Under the pieces are notes generated by a model. That model saw only the letters and a list, made by a program, of their open reading frames with translations, made no database searches and was not told where the DNA came from. Both the position numbers and the translations under genes were made by a program. Positions 1 to 9,357 of a stretch of 52,104 bases of DNA are shown piece after piece. This DNA is from Aphodosoma sp045614825. GTDB lineage: Bacteria > Bacteroidota > Bacteroidia > Bacteroidales > Paludibacteraceae. The stretch's first letter is position 1. Each line of letters opens with the position of its first letter. The DNA is taken from NCBI GenBank assembly GCA_045614825.1, contig JAZLDO010000146.1, positions 1-52,104 on the forward strand, in the 5' to 3' direction.

Positions 1-134
1 TTTACTGCAAATCCACTATCTAACAAGTTGCCATTCTCATCTAAACTAGCAAGATTATTAGCAGTAGCACCACTTACTTTATCTGCTTTATTCGCTATAT
101 TGTTTGTATTTATAACGACTCTAGCATCTAAGCC
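1..134. repeat. Terminal overlap, copy 1 (circular contig)
   Basis: These 134 bases are identical to 51971-52104. The tail-fibre reading frame is continuous across the join, which fits a circular or circularly permuted genome assembled with an overlap. A physical short direct terminal repeat is possible but less likely, because the repeat lies inside a coding sequence. Confidence 0.95.
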
Positions 135-3100
135 CACCAATGAATTAGATAGTCCATTATTGAAATCGTAAACTAATTCATTTAATACTCTACCCTGATT
201 AGCAGATAATGCTTGTGTTGTAGAGGTACTCTCTAAATTATCTACAACAGTAACTCCACCACCCTCAAGTTGTGATATTTTTTCTTCATTTGCAGATACT
301 CTGTTAGTCAAAGCATCTACTGTAGAAGTTTCTGCTTTACTACTAATAGAACTATTCAACTCATTTTTATCGTCTTCAGTAAGATAGCCAGACAAGTCAA
401 ATATGAATTCTTTATCCTCACTGCCATCAAACTCTACCAATGGAGTTCCACCACCAGTGCCTAAACTTAATTTGTGTATAGATTGTAATGCAGTATCAGC
501 CTTTCCTAAAGAAGTCAGCACATCACTTGCCAAATCAGTCTTTGGTATGCCAGTTGATGGTTTTTGATATTTGCTACTCAAATCATTTTCAAACCCTGTA
601 AACACTTCGTCCATATTGTTCAAGAACATTGTCATTGTGGCTTGGTCTATTGCACCATCTGTATTTTCGCCTATGTCATTGTATAATTTAGGAATTACAG
701 TTGTATCAGGTAATGCACCAACATCTCCAGCACCTAAACTTACAGCACCAGTCTTGCCATTTACTGAAGTAACCTTATTGGCATACTGACTTAAATTAAG
801 TGCAGTTGATAACTCGGTTGTTGTAATATCATCTTTTAAGTCAATTCCAGCAACCTTTCTTGTATCTTGCACAAGTCCACTAACTAAATCAGCAACACTA
901 AAATCTATTGTGCTACCATCTTTCAATGTAAGTATAACTTTCTTATTTGTAGCATCGTAAGAACCACTTACAACCACACTCTCCAAAGGTAAATCAATAG
1001 TTTGTGCAGTTCCTAAATTGTTTCCTGCTTGGTCTTTTAATTGAGCAGTAACCACATAAGTCGATGTGTTCATAGTTAGGCTTAAACTTGTACCATATTT
1101 TGTAGTATCTGCCAATGCTCCAACTTGACTTGCTGTTGTAGGTATGGTTGGTTTATTAGTTAAATCGTTGTAGTTGCCACTAAACAACTCAGTATCACTA
1201 GGTAAAGCACTCACATCACTTGCTGTAAGTGTTATATTGCCAGATAATGCTTTCTTGTTTATTGTAGTAGTCTTATCAACTTTACCAGCAATACTATTCT
1301 TAATAGCAGTATCATCATAATTAGACAATCCTGCAAGTTTATTCATATCAGCAGTTGTATAATCGTTTGTTGATAAGCCCTTACCAGTTACTTTATCTAC
1401 TTTATTTCCTAATAAGTTGTCTGTTTGGGTTTTATTATAATAACTATTCAATGCGCTAGGTTGTACTGCTGTTGCACCTGCGCTAGCACCTGAACGAATA
1501 CTTGCCAAATCACTAATGGTGTCTTGTTTACCATTTATTCTCTCATGAAGAACATTAGCAACACTTACCACATAATTCTCACTAGCCAAGCCTGAAATAC
1601 TAGGCATATTGTTGTATATTTCTTCTGACATTTCATTCAAATCTTCTGTTGTAGCATAAAGATTAAGATTTGGTTTATTTTTTATGTATGCATCACTATT
1701 GAAATCATTTTCTTCCCAATCGCTTTGCACATTTACTTCTGCGCCTGTTTCAATACCACTCAATTTATTCTTTTCTGCAGTAGTATAATCATTTGTAGAA
1801 AGTCCTTTACCAGTTACTTTATCCACTTTACTATTTAACAAACCATCAATTTCTACAACATCATATGTTTCTGTTTTCTTGTAGTAATTATCTAACTCAC
1901 TTTTGTTTGCTTTTTTGTTTACTTCAGAATAAATTGCAGTATCATCATAATTAGATAAACTGGCTAATTTAGTTTTTTCGGTATCAGTATAATCATTAGA
2001 CGATAAACCTTTACCTTCAACTTTATCTACTTTATTACCTATCGCAGTTTCTAACGCATCCAATACTTCTTGGTCTTCAGCGAACGCATCCGCAATTTCT
2101 TTTAAAGTGTTTAAAGTTTCAGGAGCACCGCCAATTAATTCTGATATTTTAGTATCAGTATATCCTTTAGATTCTGTTATAGCATTTGTTACAGAAGATG
2201 TTGACGCTTTTGTATCCAACAAATCATTTGTTTGTGTTTTATTATAATAATTCGTTGTCAATGTTGTTGTGTCAACTTTATTAGACAATAAGTTATCTAC
2301 ATCTGTTGATTTATAATAATCATTTAATGTTGTTTTATCTACTTTATGTAATAACAGAGCATCTGTTTCACTTTTAGTATATCTATCAGCAATATCTTCT
2401 TTAATGTCTGTGTCATCATAATTAGTCAACGATGCTAATTTATTCTTTTCAGCGGTCGTATAATCGTTTGTCGACAATACTTTGTTACCATCTTTGTCAA
2501 CTTTACCTGACAACAAATCATTAGTTTGTAATTTAGTGTAATAATTTAATAAATCAGACACAGAATTATCTATAAAACCGGTGTCGTTCGACAAATGTGA
2601 TAATGCTGTAGGTATCCTTTGGTCCACTTCGTTCTTATCATAGTGATTGTTGTCTATATAATTCTTGTTATAATAATTTGCAAGATTATCCACAGTTTTT
2701 GTAATAAAACCAGTATCATTTGTCAAATCGCTAACATTTTTAGGCAAATTCTCACTAATATTATCTATCTGTGTTTGAGGGTCTGACACAAAGTTTAATG
2801 TACTAACTTCAACACCACCAACATTAATTACTGTACCAGAGCCACCTTCCATTGCTTTGTCGTTGACATATTCTTCAGTGGCAATCTTTTTGTTGTACAA
2901 ATACATAGATTTTAATTGTTCATCAATATTTAATATATTTGTACCGTTATTTTCTGTTATTAAAAAGTTATTGTTAATATGTTTAATTAAATTTATGTCG
3001 CCATCAGAACTATTGATTATTCCTATTTGGTCTTTGAATATCTTCAATCCACTGATTGTCTGTTGCGATGTCAAATCCACTAAATTACTTAAATCAATAT

Positions 3101-3413
3101 CATCTAATGTAGCGACTGTTACCCCATGGAAAGTCAGATTTCCATCGAAATCCTTGTTTCCGGTAATTGTTTGGTCAGTATCTATTGTTACATAATTTCC
3201 AACCGGAACACTAGGTTTTGGTGTAGTTGTACCAGTTTCCATTAATATTACTGATTGTGTTGCTTCTGGAACTAATATTGAATCTTGTTGCTGACTATTA
3301 TCTATAGTCATTACAGATTCGTCATTAGTTCCAGTTACAACAGTATATTGTTCGTCATCGACTGGAATTAATAATGAATCTTGTTCTTCTTTGTCGTAGA
3401 ACAAATTACTCAT
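1..3413 (-). CDS. Tail fibre protein, N-terminal part (continues at 52104-51454)
   Basis: The gene starts at the ATG at 3413-3411 and stays open to base 1. Joined through the contig overlap it ends at 51454, giving 3,930 nt and about 1,309 residues. The product is very likely the receptor-binding tail fibre. The central shaft carries at least four copies of a module around the motif NDYTTAEKNKLA, alternating with YYNKTQT-NDLLxxKVDK units. Such modules are common in trimeric tail fibres of Bacillota phages. A motif of the type DWEENDFNSDAYIKNKP, also typical of fibre shafts, is encoded near 1670-1740. The start overlaps the preceding baseplate-like gene by 8 bp, so the two are translationally linked. 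Host specificity probably lies in the C-terminal part. No intramolecular chaperone peptidase was recognised. Confidence 0.9.
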   Translation of the reverse strand, partial: MSNLFYDKEEQDSLLIPVDDEQYTVVTGTNDESVMTIDNSQQQDSILVPEATQSVILMETGTTTPKPSVPVGNYVTIDTDQTITGNKDFDGNLTFHGVTVATLDDIDLSNLVDLTSQQTISGLKIFKDQIGIINSSDGDINLIKHINNNFLITENNGTNILNIDEQLKSMYLYNKKIATEEYVNDKAMEGGSGTVINVGGVEVSTLNFVSDPQTQIDNISENLPKNVSDLTNDTGFITKTVDNLANYYNKNYIDNNHYDKNEVDQRIPTALSHLSNDTGFIDNSVSDLLNYYTKLQTNDLLSGKVDKDGNKVLSTNDYTTAEKNKLASLTNYDDTDIKEDIADRYTKSETDALLLHKVDKTTLNDYYKSTDVDNLLSNKVDTTTLTTNYYNKTQTNDLLDTKASTSSVTNAITESKGYTDTKISELIGGAPETLNTLKEIADAFAEDQEVLDALETAIGNKVDKVEGKGLSSNDYTDTEKTKLASLSNYDDTAIYSEVNKKANKSELDNYYKKTETYDVVEIDGLLNSKVDKVTGKGLSTNDYTTAEKNKLSGIETGAEVNVQSDWEENDFNSDAYIKNKPNLNLYATTEDLNEMSEEIYNNMPSISGLASENYVVSVANVLHERINGKQDTISDLASIRSGASAGATAVQPSALNSYYNKTQTDNLLGNKVDKVTGKGLSTNDYTTADMNKLAGLSNYDDTAIKNSIAGKVDKTTTINKKALSGNITLTASDVSALPSDTELFSGNYNDLTNKPTIPTTASQVGALADTTKYGTSLSLTMNTSTYVVTAQLKDQAGNNLGTAQTIDLPLESVVVSGSYDATNKKVILTLKDGSTIDFSVADLVSGLVQDTRKVAGIDLKDDITTTELSTALNLSQYANKVTSVNGKTGAVSLGAGDVGALPDTTVIPKLYNDIGENTDGAIDQATMTMFLNNMDEVFTGFENDLSSKYQKPSTGIPKTDLASDVLTSLGKADTALQSIHKLSLGTGGGTPLVEFDGSEDKEFIFDLSGYLTEDDKNELNSSISSKAETSTVDALTNRVSANEEKISQLEGGGVTVVDNLESTSTTQALSANQGRVLNELVYDFNNGLSNSLVGLDARVVINTNNIANKADKVSGATANNLASLDENGNLLDSGFAV

Positions 3414-4083
3414 TTATATCAGCCTCTACTGTAAATGTACCATCTACTAATGGTTTCTTGTAGTCGATAGTTCCAGTCATCTTATCGTCTACTATTTCTA
3501 AATCATTACCGCCATAAATAGCAATAGCATATTTATAACCTTTTGGTGCTAAATCAGCAGTATCTTTGTATAAGAATGGAAATTTTATAGTAAATGTATA
3601 GTCTACCCACTTGTTTTCGTCTGTGTTAAACCATTTATATTCCCAAAGACCGCCGGGTAATGCACGTTTATAACACTGTTTACGTTTTATTTGTTCCTCT
3701 TGATACTCAGGGTCAGTGTGTATAATTGGTGTAGACTCATATTCCATATCGAAATAATTATCATCCCAGTCTGGTTCAAGATATGTGAATATCCTTGTGT
3801 CATCTAATAATGCAATATCATTGCATATCACAACATTTTCTGGAACTTCTTCTCCAATAGGACATAACCATAAATATTTTTTAATTGCTGACTCGTCTTT
3901 TATATAATCACTACGTCTAACTCTAAACACTGCAATAAATTTTGATATTTTGCTTGTGCCATTACCTTCAACTGTTTTAGGTAATATAAATGGAGCACCT
4001 GTTGCTTTATCTATAACTTTTACATTATAAGTAGCAGTCTCACCTCGAGTGATTGTGATGTTATTGTTTACTATTTTGTACAT
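3406..4083 (-). CDS. Baseplate/fibre-adaptor-like protein (BppU N-terminal type)
   Basis: 225 residues. I chose the ATG at 4083, which has a GGGAGG ribosome site 6-10 bases upstream, over the upstream GTG at 4092. The N-terminus (IVNNNITITRGETATYNVKV) resembles the beta-sandwich domain at the start of BppU-type upper baseplate proteins and other fibre-anchoring proteins of Gram-positive phages. The rest is beta-rich with no catalytic motif. Its place between the portal and the tail-fibre gene, overlapping the fibre start by 8 bp, fits a protein that attaches the fibre to the tail or connector. The assignment rests on an N-terminal resemblance only. Confidence 0.65.
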   Translation of the reverse strand: MYKIVNNNITITRGETATYNVKVIDKATGAPFILPKTVEGNGTSKISKFIAVFRVRRSDYIKDESAIKKYLWLCPIGEEVPENVVICNDIALLDDTRIFTYLEPDWDDNYFDMEYESTPIIHTDPEYQEEQIKRKQCYKRALPGGLWEYKWFNTDENKWVDYTFTIKFPFLYKDTADLAPKGYKYAIAIYGGNDLEIVDDKMTGTIDYKKPLVDGTFTVEADINE

Positions 4084-5884
4084 TAGTATCACCTCCCTCT
4101 TGGTATTTCTCAGGATTTGCTATTACTTCTTGCACAGTTTTTAATATATCAGGATTCTGTAGTATTGCCTGTTCTAACTCATATGGTAACTGTTGCATAC
4201 GTTGGCTTAAACTTGTAACAGCCATCTTTGCTAATGGATAATTTAGACCTTTCATCATATTCCAATATAGTAATAATGTTTGTGGGTCTGCCGGATTACC
4301 AAGTGTACCATTTGCAAAGTTAGTAGTAGTCTCTTGCCACATGGCTGTTCTATTAGTAGCCAATGTGCTAGCATCATCTACACTAAATAAGAATCTATCA
4401 TCATAGTATAATCTGCCATCTTTATCTTGTTTAATGTAATTATATCTACTAAACTTACCTTTAGAATAACTGCCATCTGGGTTCATTCTTGAGTAAACTC
4501 TAGGCTCATCACAATAAGCCAATAAGAACTTAAACATTAAATGATATAAATCTGCATAAGCAGCATCTTTCATTCTTCTCTTAGATTCCATTCTACCAGC
4601 GGCCTGTGCAGCACTAACTTGTTTAGCCTTACCACTTTCTGCTGTAGTGTCTCTCTTACCTTGATAAGAATCTGTAATACCTATTGCATCTCTACCCATT
4701 TGATAGAATGACTCTTGTAATATGTTGTCTTGTTGCATATTAGCCTGTACAGTTTGTACGCTAAATGCTTTCATCATATTAGGGTCTTTAATCTTAACAA
4801 CTTTTAAGGTCTCATCAGTATTAGGTATATTGACACCAACTGGTGTTGTTACAAATGAACCTGCTTTAAGTACATTCTCTTCCATCTTAGTAAGAATCTT
4901 GTTCATACTGATTTGGTTGCTCTCAAGTAAGTCAATATCACTAACACCATATAACTCACCATCAGCACTGATGTTCTTTCTCAATACAAATGGTAACTGT
5001 TTAATCTTATAATATGGTAATGCAGTACCTGCTTTTGCAATTACTTGCATTGTTTCAGGTTTGCTTAGGTCTCCACTAACTAAGTCATCGTCAAGTATTT
5101 CTAACTCTTGTGATACATATTCAAACTTTTCATCACCACATAGAGGACATTTTGTGTGGTCGTGCATTTCTTCACCACACTCTTTACATACTTTAACTTT
5201 TCTTAACTCCCAATCAACATCATCAAAGATAACTTTGTCTGTGTCTTTTATCCAACCAAATCTACTTAGACATCCGTCATCACTCAAATAATAAACTGTA
5301 ATCAAAGTGTTCATGCCTTTGTATTCAGCACTTTCTTCAACAACTTTATTATAAACTTCTTTCAGTTTTCTTACTGAAACCAATTCTTCAACAAATATAT
5401 ATTCAGCATCTTCAATTCTTGTGATACCCGGTTGTGGGAACACTTTCTCAAAAGGATAATACTTAACATAAAGTTCACCACTTGTTGTCGGTGTGTTTTG
5501 TGTTTCATCCCAACCAACTAAATAAAATGCTGTACCTTGCTTTAGAGTACCTCTCTCAGCATTGTCGTTTATTTCTTCAGACTTTAGTCTGTCTGTTTCT
5601 TCTTGTAGATAACCCTCAAGTTCACTTGCTAAATTCTCATTTACAGGGTCTCTCGGTGTTACTTTAGGTTGTGGTATGCCATTGTTTATTTGTGTCTCGA
5701 TTAACTCAAAGCACATATTACGCTTACAATCTGCTTTCTTTGCTGCGAATCTACCAGTATTTGGGTCTATCGGTTGTGCTTCGCCTTTATAAAGTTGATT
5801 TCTGCGTTTTGCTTTTTCAGTTAACGGTTGTTTCTTACTAACAGCATCATCATACAACTCTTTCCATTTATCAAATTTTTTCAT
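4061..5884 (-). CDS. Portal protein
   Basis: 607 residues, the usual size for a podovirus portal. It forms the dodecameric ring at the packaging vertex and docks TerL. The assignment rests on length, position directly after the large terminase gene (stop and start share one base, TAATG) and a portal-like N-terminal half rich in acidic, helical segments. Residues about 233-249 hold two CxxC pairs (C233, C236, C246, C249), a zinc-ribbon insertion in the crown or wing region. A C-terminal helical, glutamine-rich stretch (about 530-595) fits a barrel or crown. The 3' end overlaps the next gene by about 23 bp. Confidence 0.88.
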   Translation of the reverse strand: MKKFDKWKELYDDAVSKKQPLTEKAKRRNQLYKGEAQPIDPNTGRFAAKKADCKRNMCFELIETQINNGIPQPKVTPRDPVNENLASELEGYLQEETDRLKSEEINDNAERGTLKQGTAFYLVGWDETQNTPTTSGELYVKYYPFEKVFPQPGITRIEDAEYIFVEELVSVRKLKEVYNKVVEESAEYKGMNTLITVYYLSDDGCLSRFGWIKDTDKVIFDDVDWELRKVKVCKECGEEMHDHTKCPLCGDEKFEYVSQELEILDDDLVSGDLSKPETMQVIAKAGTALPYYKIKQLPFVLRKNISADGELYGVSDIDLLESNQISMNKILTKMEENVLKAGSFVTTPVGVNIPNTDETLKVVKIKDPNMMKAFSVQTVQANMQQDNILQESFYQMGRDAIGITDSYQGKRDTTAESGKAKQVSAAQAAGRMESKRRMKDAAYADLYHLMFKFLLAYCDEPRVYSRMNPDGSYSKGKFSRYNYIKQDKDGRLYYDDRFLFSVDDASTLATNRTAMWQETTTNFANGTLGNPADPQTLLLYWNMMKGLNYPLAKMAVTSLSQRMQQLPYELEQAILQNPDILKTVQEVIANPEKYQEGGDTNVQNSKQ

Positions 5885-7410
5885 TAATAATCTCCGTTAT
5901 CTGGGAAACCCCAAATCTCTAATAAATATGTTTTCAAATTATCATCTGCATTCCAATAATCTTCAAATTGGTCTTGCTCCCAATGTTTATAAATAATATG
6001 TTGTGGTGCGATTACTTCAGCATCTACAAATATCATTCTATTCAAAGCCTGTGATGTAGAGTCAACTTGGTCATCGTGTGCTCCATTAGGGAATGCACTG
6101 AACTCAGCAATATAATCATCTACAAATGATGCAAATCGTGGTAAATACACATCACCTCTTTCTATTGCCGGTGATACAGCATTTACTCTTGATACTTTAC
6201 CACCTTCAGGTTTAACAGGTATTACACCTTCCATCTCGCCAGACAATACATTTATTAACGCACTACCGTTGGCTTTGTCTTCTATCAATACAAATAATAT
6301 GTCTGGGTCTTCGTATTTCATTTTTCTTATAGCAGCCAATGTGTCTACGAAGTTAAGGTGTTTCTTGATAGCGTCTATAAGATACATCTTCTTACCTTGC
6401 TTACCCCATTTCTGAATAGCCACATAGTCATTGTTTTCACTGTCTTTAAATGCTGCGTCTACAGATATTATTTTGTAAGGTATCTGGTCTGGCAATACGT
6501 CATAAAATTGCCACCATTCTTTTTTAATTAAGTTACCTTCTAATGCTGTAGGTCTACCTTGATACAAAGCATTCCATGCACGTGAGCCTTCATTACCCAC
6601 ATAAGCAGTTTTGAACTCTTTTAACCAAGCGTTGCCTCTGCCTATTTCAGGACATAGTGAGTCGCCTATTTGTCTACCCAAGACGTCATTCTCATCATCA
6701 CATTCACACTGAATATTAATTATAGTAGCATTTTTCTCTGTTCGAGCAATCATACCATACAAATCTTCTTCATGCCATCGTGTTTGAATTACTATCAGTT
6801 TACCACCCGGTTTTATACGAGTTCTGACTGAGTTCAAATATTCGTTCCAGATTGTATTTCTTGTTGTTTCTGAGTCAGCCTCTTGACGGTTCTTGATAGG
6901 GTCATCTATTATAAATAAGTCAGCGGTGTTACCAGTCAAACCTGATAAGATACCTCTGGAAATACAACGACCTTTCTTTGTTGTTTCAAATTCCACGTTT
7001 GAACGTGGTGCATCTGCTAAAATGCAATCTGGAAATAATATTGTGTTAAATTCTTCTATTTTTTCTTTGTTACGTCTACCAAATCTTATGGCAAAGTCTT
7101 CGTTATAACCACAAATAATTACTTTTTTATCTGGATTTTTACCCAAATAATAAGCAGGTAATGTTTCTGTAACAGTAGTTGATTTACCAAATTGTGGAGG
7201 AACTGATAATAGAAGTATGTCAAATGCGTTAGAATCAACTTTCTCGATGAACTTTTGTATCTCGTTACATAAATAATTATGGAATTTAGACTCTTTGTAT
7301 CCTTGATTAGTAAATTTTACATACTCAAGGTAAGATTGTCTCGCTTTTCTAATATCAAGTTCTTTATTTATCGCTTCTAACGATTCAAACAGACCATTTT
7401 CTATCATCAA
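5884..7410 (-). CDS. terL: Terminase large subunit (TerL)
   Basis: 508 residues. This is the ATP-driven motor and nuclease that packages phage DNA. The ATPase domain has Walker A PPQFGKST (71-78), Walker B LFIIDD (165-170) and a QTRWHEEDL coupling motif (about 209-217). The RNase H-like nuclease domain shows D318 in ISVDAAF, E377/D378 in LIEDKA and the C-terminal cluster HDDQVD (445-450), so all expected acidic residues are present. A good ribosome site (AAAGGAGG) precedes the ATG at 7410. It follows the small-subunit gene after 168 bp and runs into the portal gene, the classical packaging order. Confidence 0.96.
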   Translation of the reverse strand: MMIENGLFESLEAINKELDIRKARQSYLEYVKFTNQGYKESKFHNYLCNEIQKFIEKVDSNAFDILLLSVPPQFGKSTTVTETLPAYYLGKNPDKKVIICGYNEDFAIRFGRRNKEKIEEFNTILFPDCILADAPRSNVEFETTKKGRCISRGILSGLTGNTADLFIIDDPIKNRQEADSETTRNTIWNEYLNSVRTRIKPGGKLIVIQTRWHEEDLYGMIARTEKNATIINIQCECDDENDVLGRQIGDSLCPEIGRGNAWLKEFKTAYVGNEGSRAWNALYQGRPTALEGNLIKKEWWQFYDVLPDQIPYKIISVDAAFKDSENNDYVAIQKWGKQGKKMYLIDAIKKHLNFVDTLAAIRKMKYEDPDILFVLIEDKANGSALINVLSGEMEGVIPVKPEGGKVSRVNAVSPAIERGDVYLPRFASFVDDYIAEFSAFPNGAHDDQVDSTSQALNRMIFVDAEVIAPQHIIYKHWEQDQFEDYWNADDNLKTYLLEIWGFPDNGDY

Positions 7411-7578
7411 AACCTCCTTTTAGATTAGTGAATAGACGTTGAATATCTAATTCTCATTACATAGTGTGTACTTAAGCCCGGTTATGCTAGTAAGTGCGGT
7501 TCAATACCAATATGGTCGTCTATTCAATCCGCAAGATTTCTCTTCGATACTAAATCTGTATAATTAAGTGTGAGCGGG

Positions 7579-8004
7579 CTACTCACAATCTTCATTATTT
7601 GATGCTATTGCAATGTTCATTTCAAGTAATTGCTTATATTGCTCAAGTTCTTCTAATGACATAGATTCTAAAGCACTCTTCTCGTCAACGTTCATATTAA
7701 CAGTTGATGATGGTTTGTCACCGACACTATCTCTTATAAACTCAGCAGCCTTAGTGTCTTGGTTTATAATTGCTTTTGCATATTGTTGTAGTACAACAAC
7801 CTCATCCATAGTCATTCCAGTCTCGGCCATCATGTCTAGGAAGCCTCTGCCCTTACCGTTCAGGTCATCTGTGTTTATATCTTTTAATGTGATGCCTCTA
7901 GCACCCATCTCTTTTACTATTGTTTTATATTTTTTACGTTTTTGAGTAGGAGTACCAGTTCTATTTATAGTTTCCATCATGGCATTATATTTTTTATTAT
8001 CCAT
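7579..8004 (-). CDS. terS: Probable terminase small subunit (TerS)
   Basis: 141 residues, directly upstream of TerL. The C-terminal half (AAEFIRDSVGDKPSSTVNMN, then an acidic LEELEQYKQLLE helix) matches the pattern of small terminase subunits in Bacillota phages, which bind the packaging site and recruit TerL. The N-terminus is basic (KRKKYK, about 22-28) and could contact DNA. It starts at ATG 8004 after a GAGGGGG site. A terminator lies upstream at 8067-8096, so it may have its own promoter or depend on read-through. A GTGAG/CTCAC hairpin surrounds its stop codon. Confidence 0.75.
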   Translation of the reverse strand: MDNKKYNAMMETINRTGTPTQKRKKYKTIVKEMGARGITLKDINTDDLNGKGRGFLDMMAETGMTMDEVVVLQQYAKAIINQDTKAAEFIRDSVGDKPSSTVNMNVDEKSALESMSLEELEQYKQLLEMNIAIASNNEDCE

Positions 8005-8066
8005 ATATTATTATCCCCCTCTATATATAATAACGTTTTTAGACCCCAAAAAACTGGTGTGGGTAT

Positions 8067-8096
8067 AAAAAAAGTGGTAAATTTTTAATTTACCAC
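8067..8096 (-). terminator. Intrinsic terminator after the cysteine-peptidase-like gene
   Basis: Read on the minus strand, a 10 bp perfect stem (arm GTGGTAAATT, 3-nt AAA loop) is followed at once by seven T residues. The stop codon of the 121-residue gene lies inside the stem. This splits the late unit into a head-accessory part (10641-8085) and a packaging/structural part (from 8004). Confidence 0.8.
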
Positions 8097-8450
8097 CCAT
8101 ACTATGTCCGCTTTTTTGTCACTCGCATCCCATAGGTCGAACAAAGTTCCATCTATAGCACACGTCAAGTGACCATCTATACGAATTAAAAGCGTACATT
8201 TGTCGTATTTACTCACAATCTCTCCAACAGTATATCCTTTGCATGGCAATCTGGTGTAATTAAACACATAATCTATCAAGTGATGATAGCAACAGATGCA
8301 CAATGCCTCGCATTCTAGTAATTGTGAGGTATAATATAATTTGTCCTGAATCTCAGCATAACTGTAGCCACTAGCCAGTGATATAGCACGTGTGACACAA
8401 TCCTGTTCTTCTTTAGATAGCGGATTGTTGTTATAATACTTAAAACTCAT
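8085..8450 (-). CDS. Papain-like/C39-like cysteine peptidase homologue
   Basis: 121 residues. It shows a Cys near the N-terminus followed by a helix (QDCVTRAISLASG, C18), a His in GHLTCAIDG (His at about 93) and a downstream Asp/Trp (LFDLWD, about 103-108). This Cys-His-Asp order and spacing matches the compact papain-fold proteins common next to phage head genes. It could cleave a virion protein, act on peptidoglycan, or be a non-catalytic fold. It overlaps the preceding gene by 11 bp and ends in an intrinsic terminator. The family assignment comes from motif pattern only. Confidence 0.6.
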   Translation of the reverse strand: MSFKYYNNNPLSKEEQDCVTRAISLASGYSYAEIQDKLYYTSQLLECEALCICCYHHLIDYVFNYTRLPCKGYTVGEIVSKYDKCTLLIRIDGHLTCAIDGTLFDLWDASDKKADIVWVVN

Positions 8451-8922
8451 TTACGATATTCTCGTAATAAGCAGCAAGTTTCTTACCGTATCTTAATGAA
8501 GAGTCAGGGTCACATAGCCATGCTTTAGCCATTTTAACATAAGCGTCCATAGGTGAAGGGCCCATAGATTTAGCAAATGTTCTGTGAATCATTAATACAG
8601 TTACATAGAACTCTTCAGGTGAGAATTTATTAAAGTCAATTCCCATGTCTTGTGCTCTTTTTAGCACAGCGTCCATTTTCATCTGAGTTTTATCTCTTTC
8701 TTCCATCTCGCCCAACATATATTTAGTCCACATCTCGATGTCTTCTTCTGGTAGTCTCTTGTCGTCAGTCATATGTCTGTCTCTCATATATCTACCAGTG
8801 GTTGATGAGCGTCTGCGTCTACCGTCAGTCATGTCATAGTCATCAAGTCGTCTCATGTCGTAATCGTCATAATCTCTGCGTCTGCGGTCCATCTCGTAGT
8901 CGTCATAGTCATAATGTCTCAT
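8440..8922 (-). CDS. Tyr/Asp/Arg-rich protein with helical C-terminus
   Basis: 160 residues. The first about 50 residues are low complexity (repeats of RRRDYDDYD), strongly charged and probably disordered. Residues about 57-160 look helical. Proteins of this layout occur next to head genes in Clostridia phages and prophages, but I know of no assigned function. It lies one base from the previous stop and overlaps the next start, so it is part of a tightly coupled operon. A virion or capsid-associated role is inferred from position. Confidence 0.7.
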   Translation of the reverse strand: MRHYDYDDYEMDRRRRDYDDYDMRRLDDYDMTDGRRRRSSTTGRYMRDRHMTDDKRLPEEDIEMWTKYMLGEMEERDKTQMKMDAVLKRAQDMGIDFNKFSPEEFYVTVLMIHRTFAKSMGPSPMDAYVKMAKAWLCDPDSSLRYGKKLAAYYENIVNEF

Positions 8923-8923
8923 A

Positions 8924-9325
8924 CTAAGCCACCTCCTTAGTGATGTTTACCACCACGTTGTCTAATGTTACTGCTGTGTCTGATGTGAAAGTTATTGTCT
9001 TAGCGTTGCTAGTCCAACCACATTGTGAGTCAACCACAACATAGTAGTCTATAGTTAAGTTCTCACCATTAGCAGTAGCACCTGTTACAGGAGTGCCATT
9101 CTCTAGCATTTGTATTGTGCCAGTGAATGCTGCTGACGGATAAAAGTTAGCAGTGATGTGATAGATACCTTTTCTTTGTAATGTTACACCTGTTGAGGCG
9201 TTAGCAAAAGCCAATATGCCACAGTCGTTGGCTCTATCGAATTTACGATAAGTTGCGCCCAATGCAATAGTGCCGTCAGCGACTACCGCTTGGCTTGTAG
9301 GGTTTTGTAGTCCTATTAATAGCAT
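8924..9325 (-). CDS. Small beta-sandwich protein, possible head decoration/fibre
   Basis: 133 residues, almost entirely short beta strands separated by Gly/Thr/Asn turns. Motifs such as LQRKGIYHITANFYPSAA and an ITFTSDTAV C-terminal strand resemble C1q/TNF-like jelly-roll domains of phage head fibres and spore-surface proteins. There is no signal peptide or membrane segment. Position among head-associated genes supports a virion-surface role. The fold is inferred and no homologue search was possible. Confidence 0.6.
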   Translation of the reverse strand: MLLIGLQNPTSQAVVADGTIALGATYRKFDRANDCGILAFANASTGVTLQRKGIYHITANFYPSAAFTGTIQMLENGTPVTGATANGENLTIDYYVVVDSQCGWTSNAKTITFTSDTAVTLDNVVVNITKEVA

Positions 9326-9357
9326 AATAAAATATCCTCCTTACTTTATTGTGTGGG

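Noticed and set aside
1..134. Physical terminal repeat or cos-type end
   Set aside because: It lies inside a coding sequence and matches a typical assembler overlap; no terminal features seen, though not excluded.
2857..3195. Plus-strand 112-codon frame inside the tail-fibre gene
   Set aside because: Antisense shadow of a clear fibre gene; no ribosome site and no independent support. The same applies to the plus-strand frames inside the portal, TerL, giant, capsid and tail-hub genes.
7411..7578. Small RNA or extra tRNA between TerS and TerL
   Set aside because: Only a short GTGAG/CTCAC hairpin at the TerS stop; no cloverleaf or other conserved structure found.
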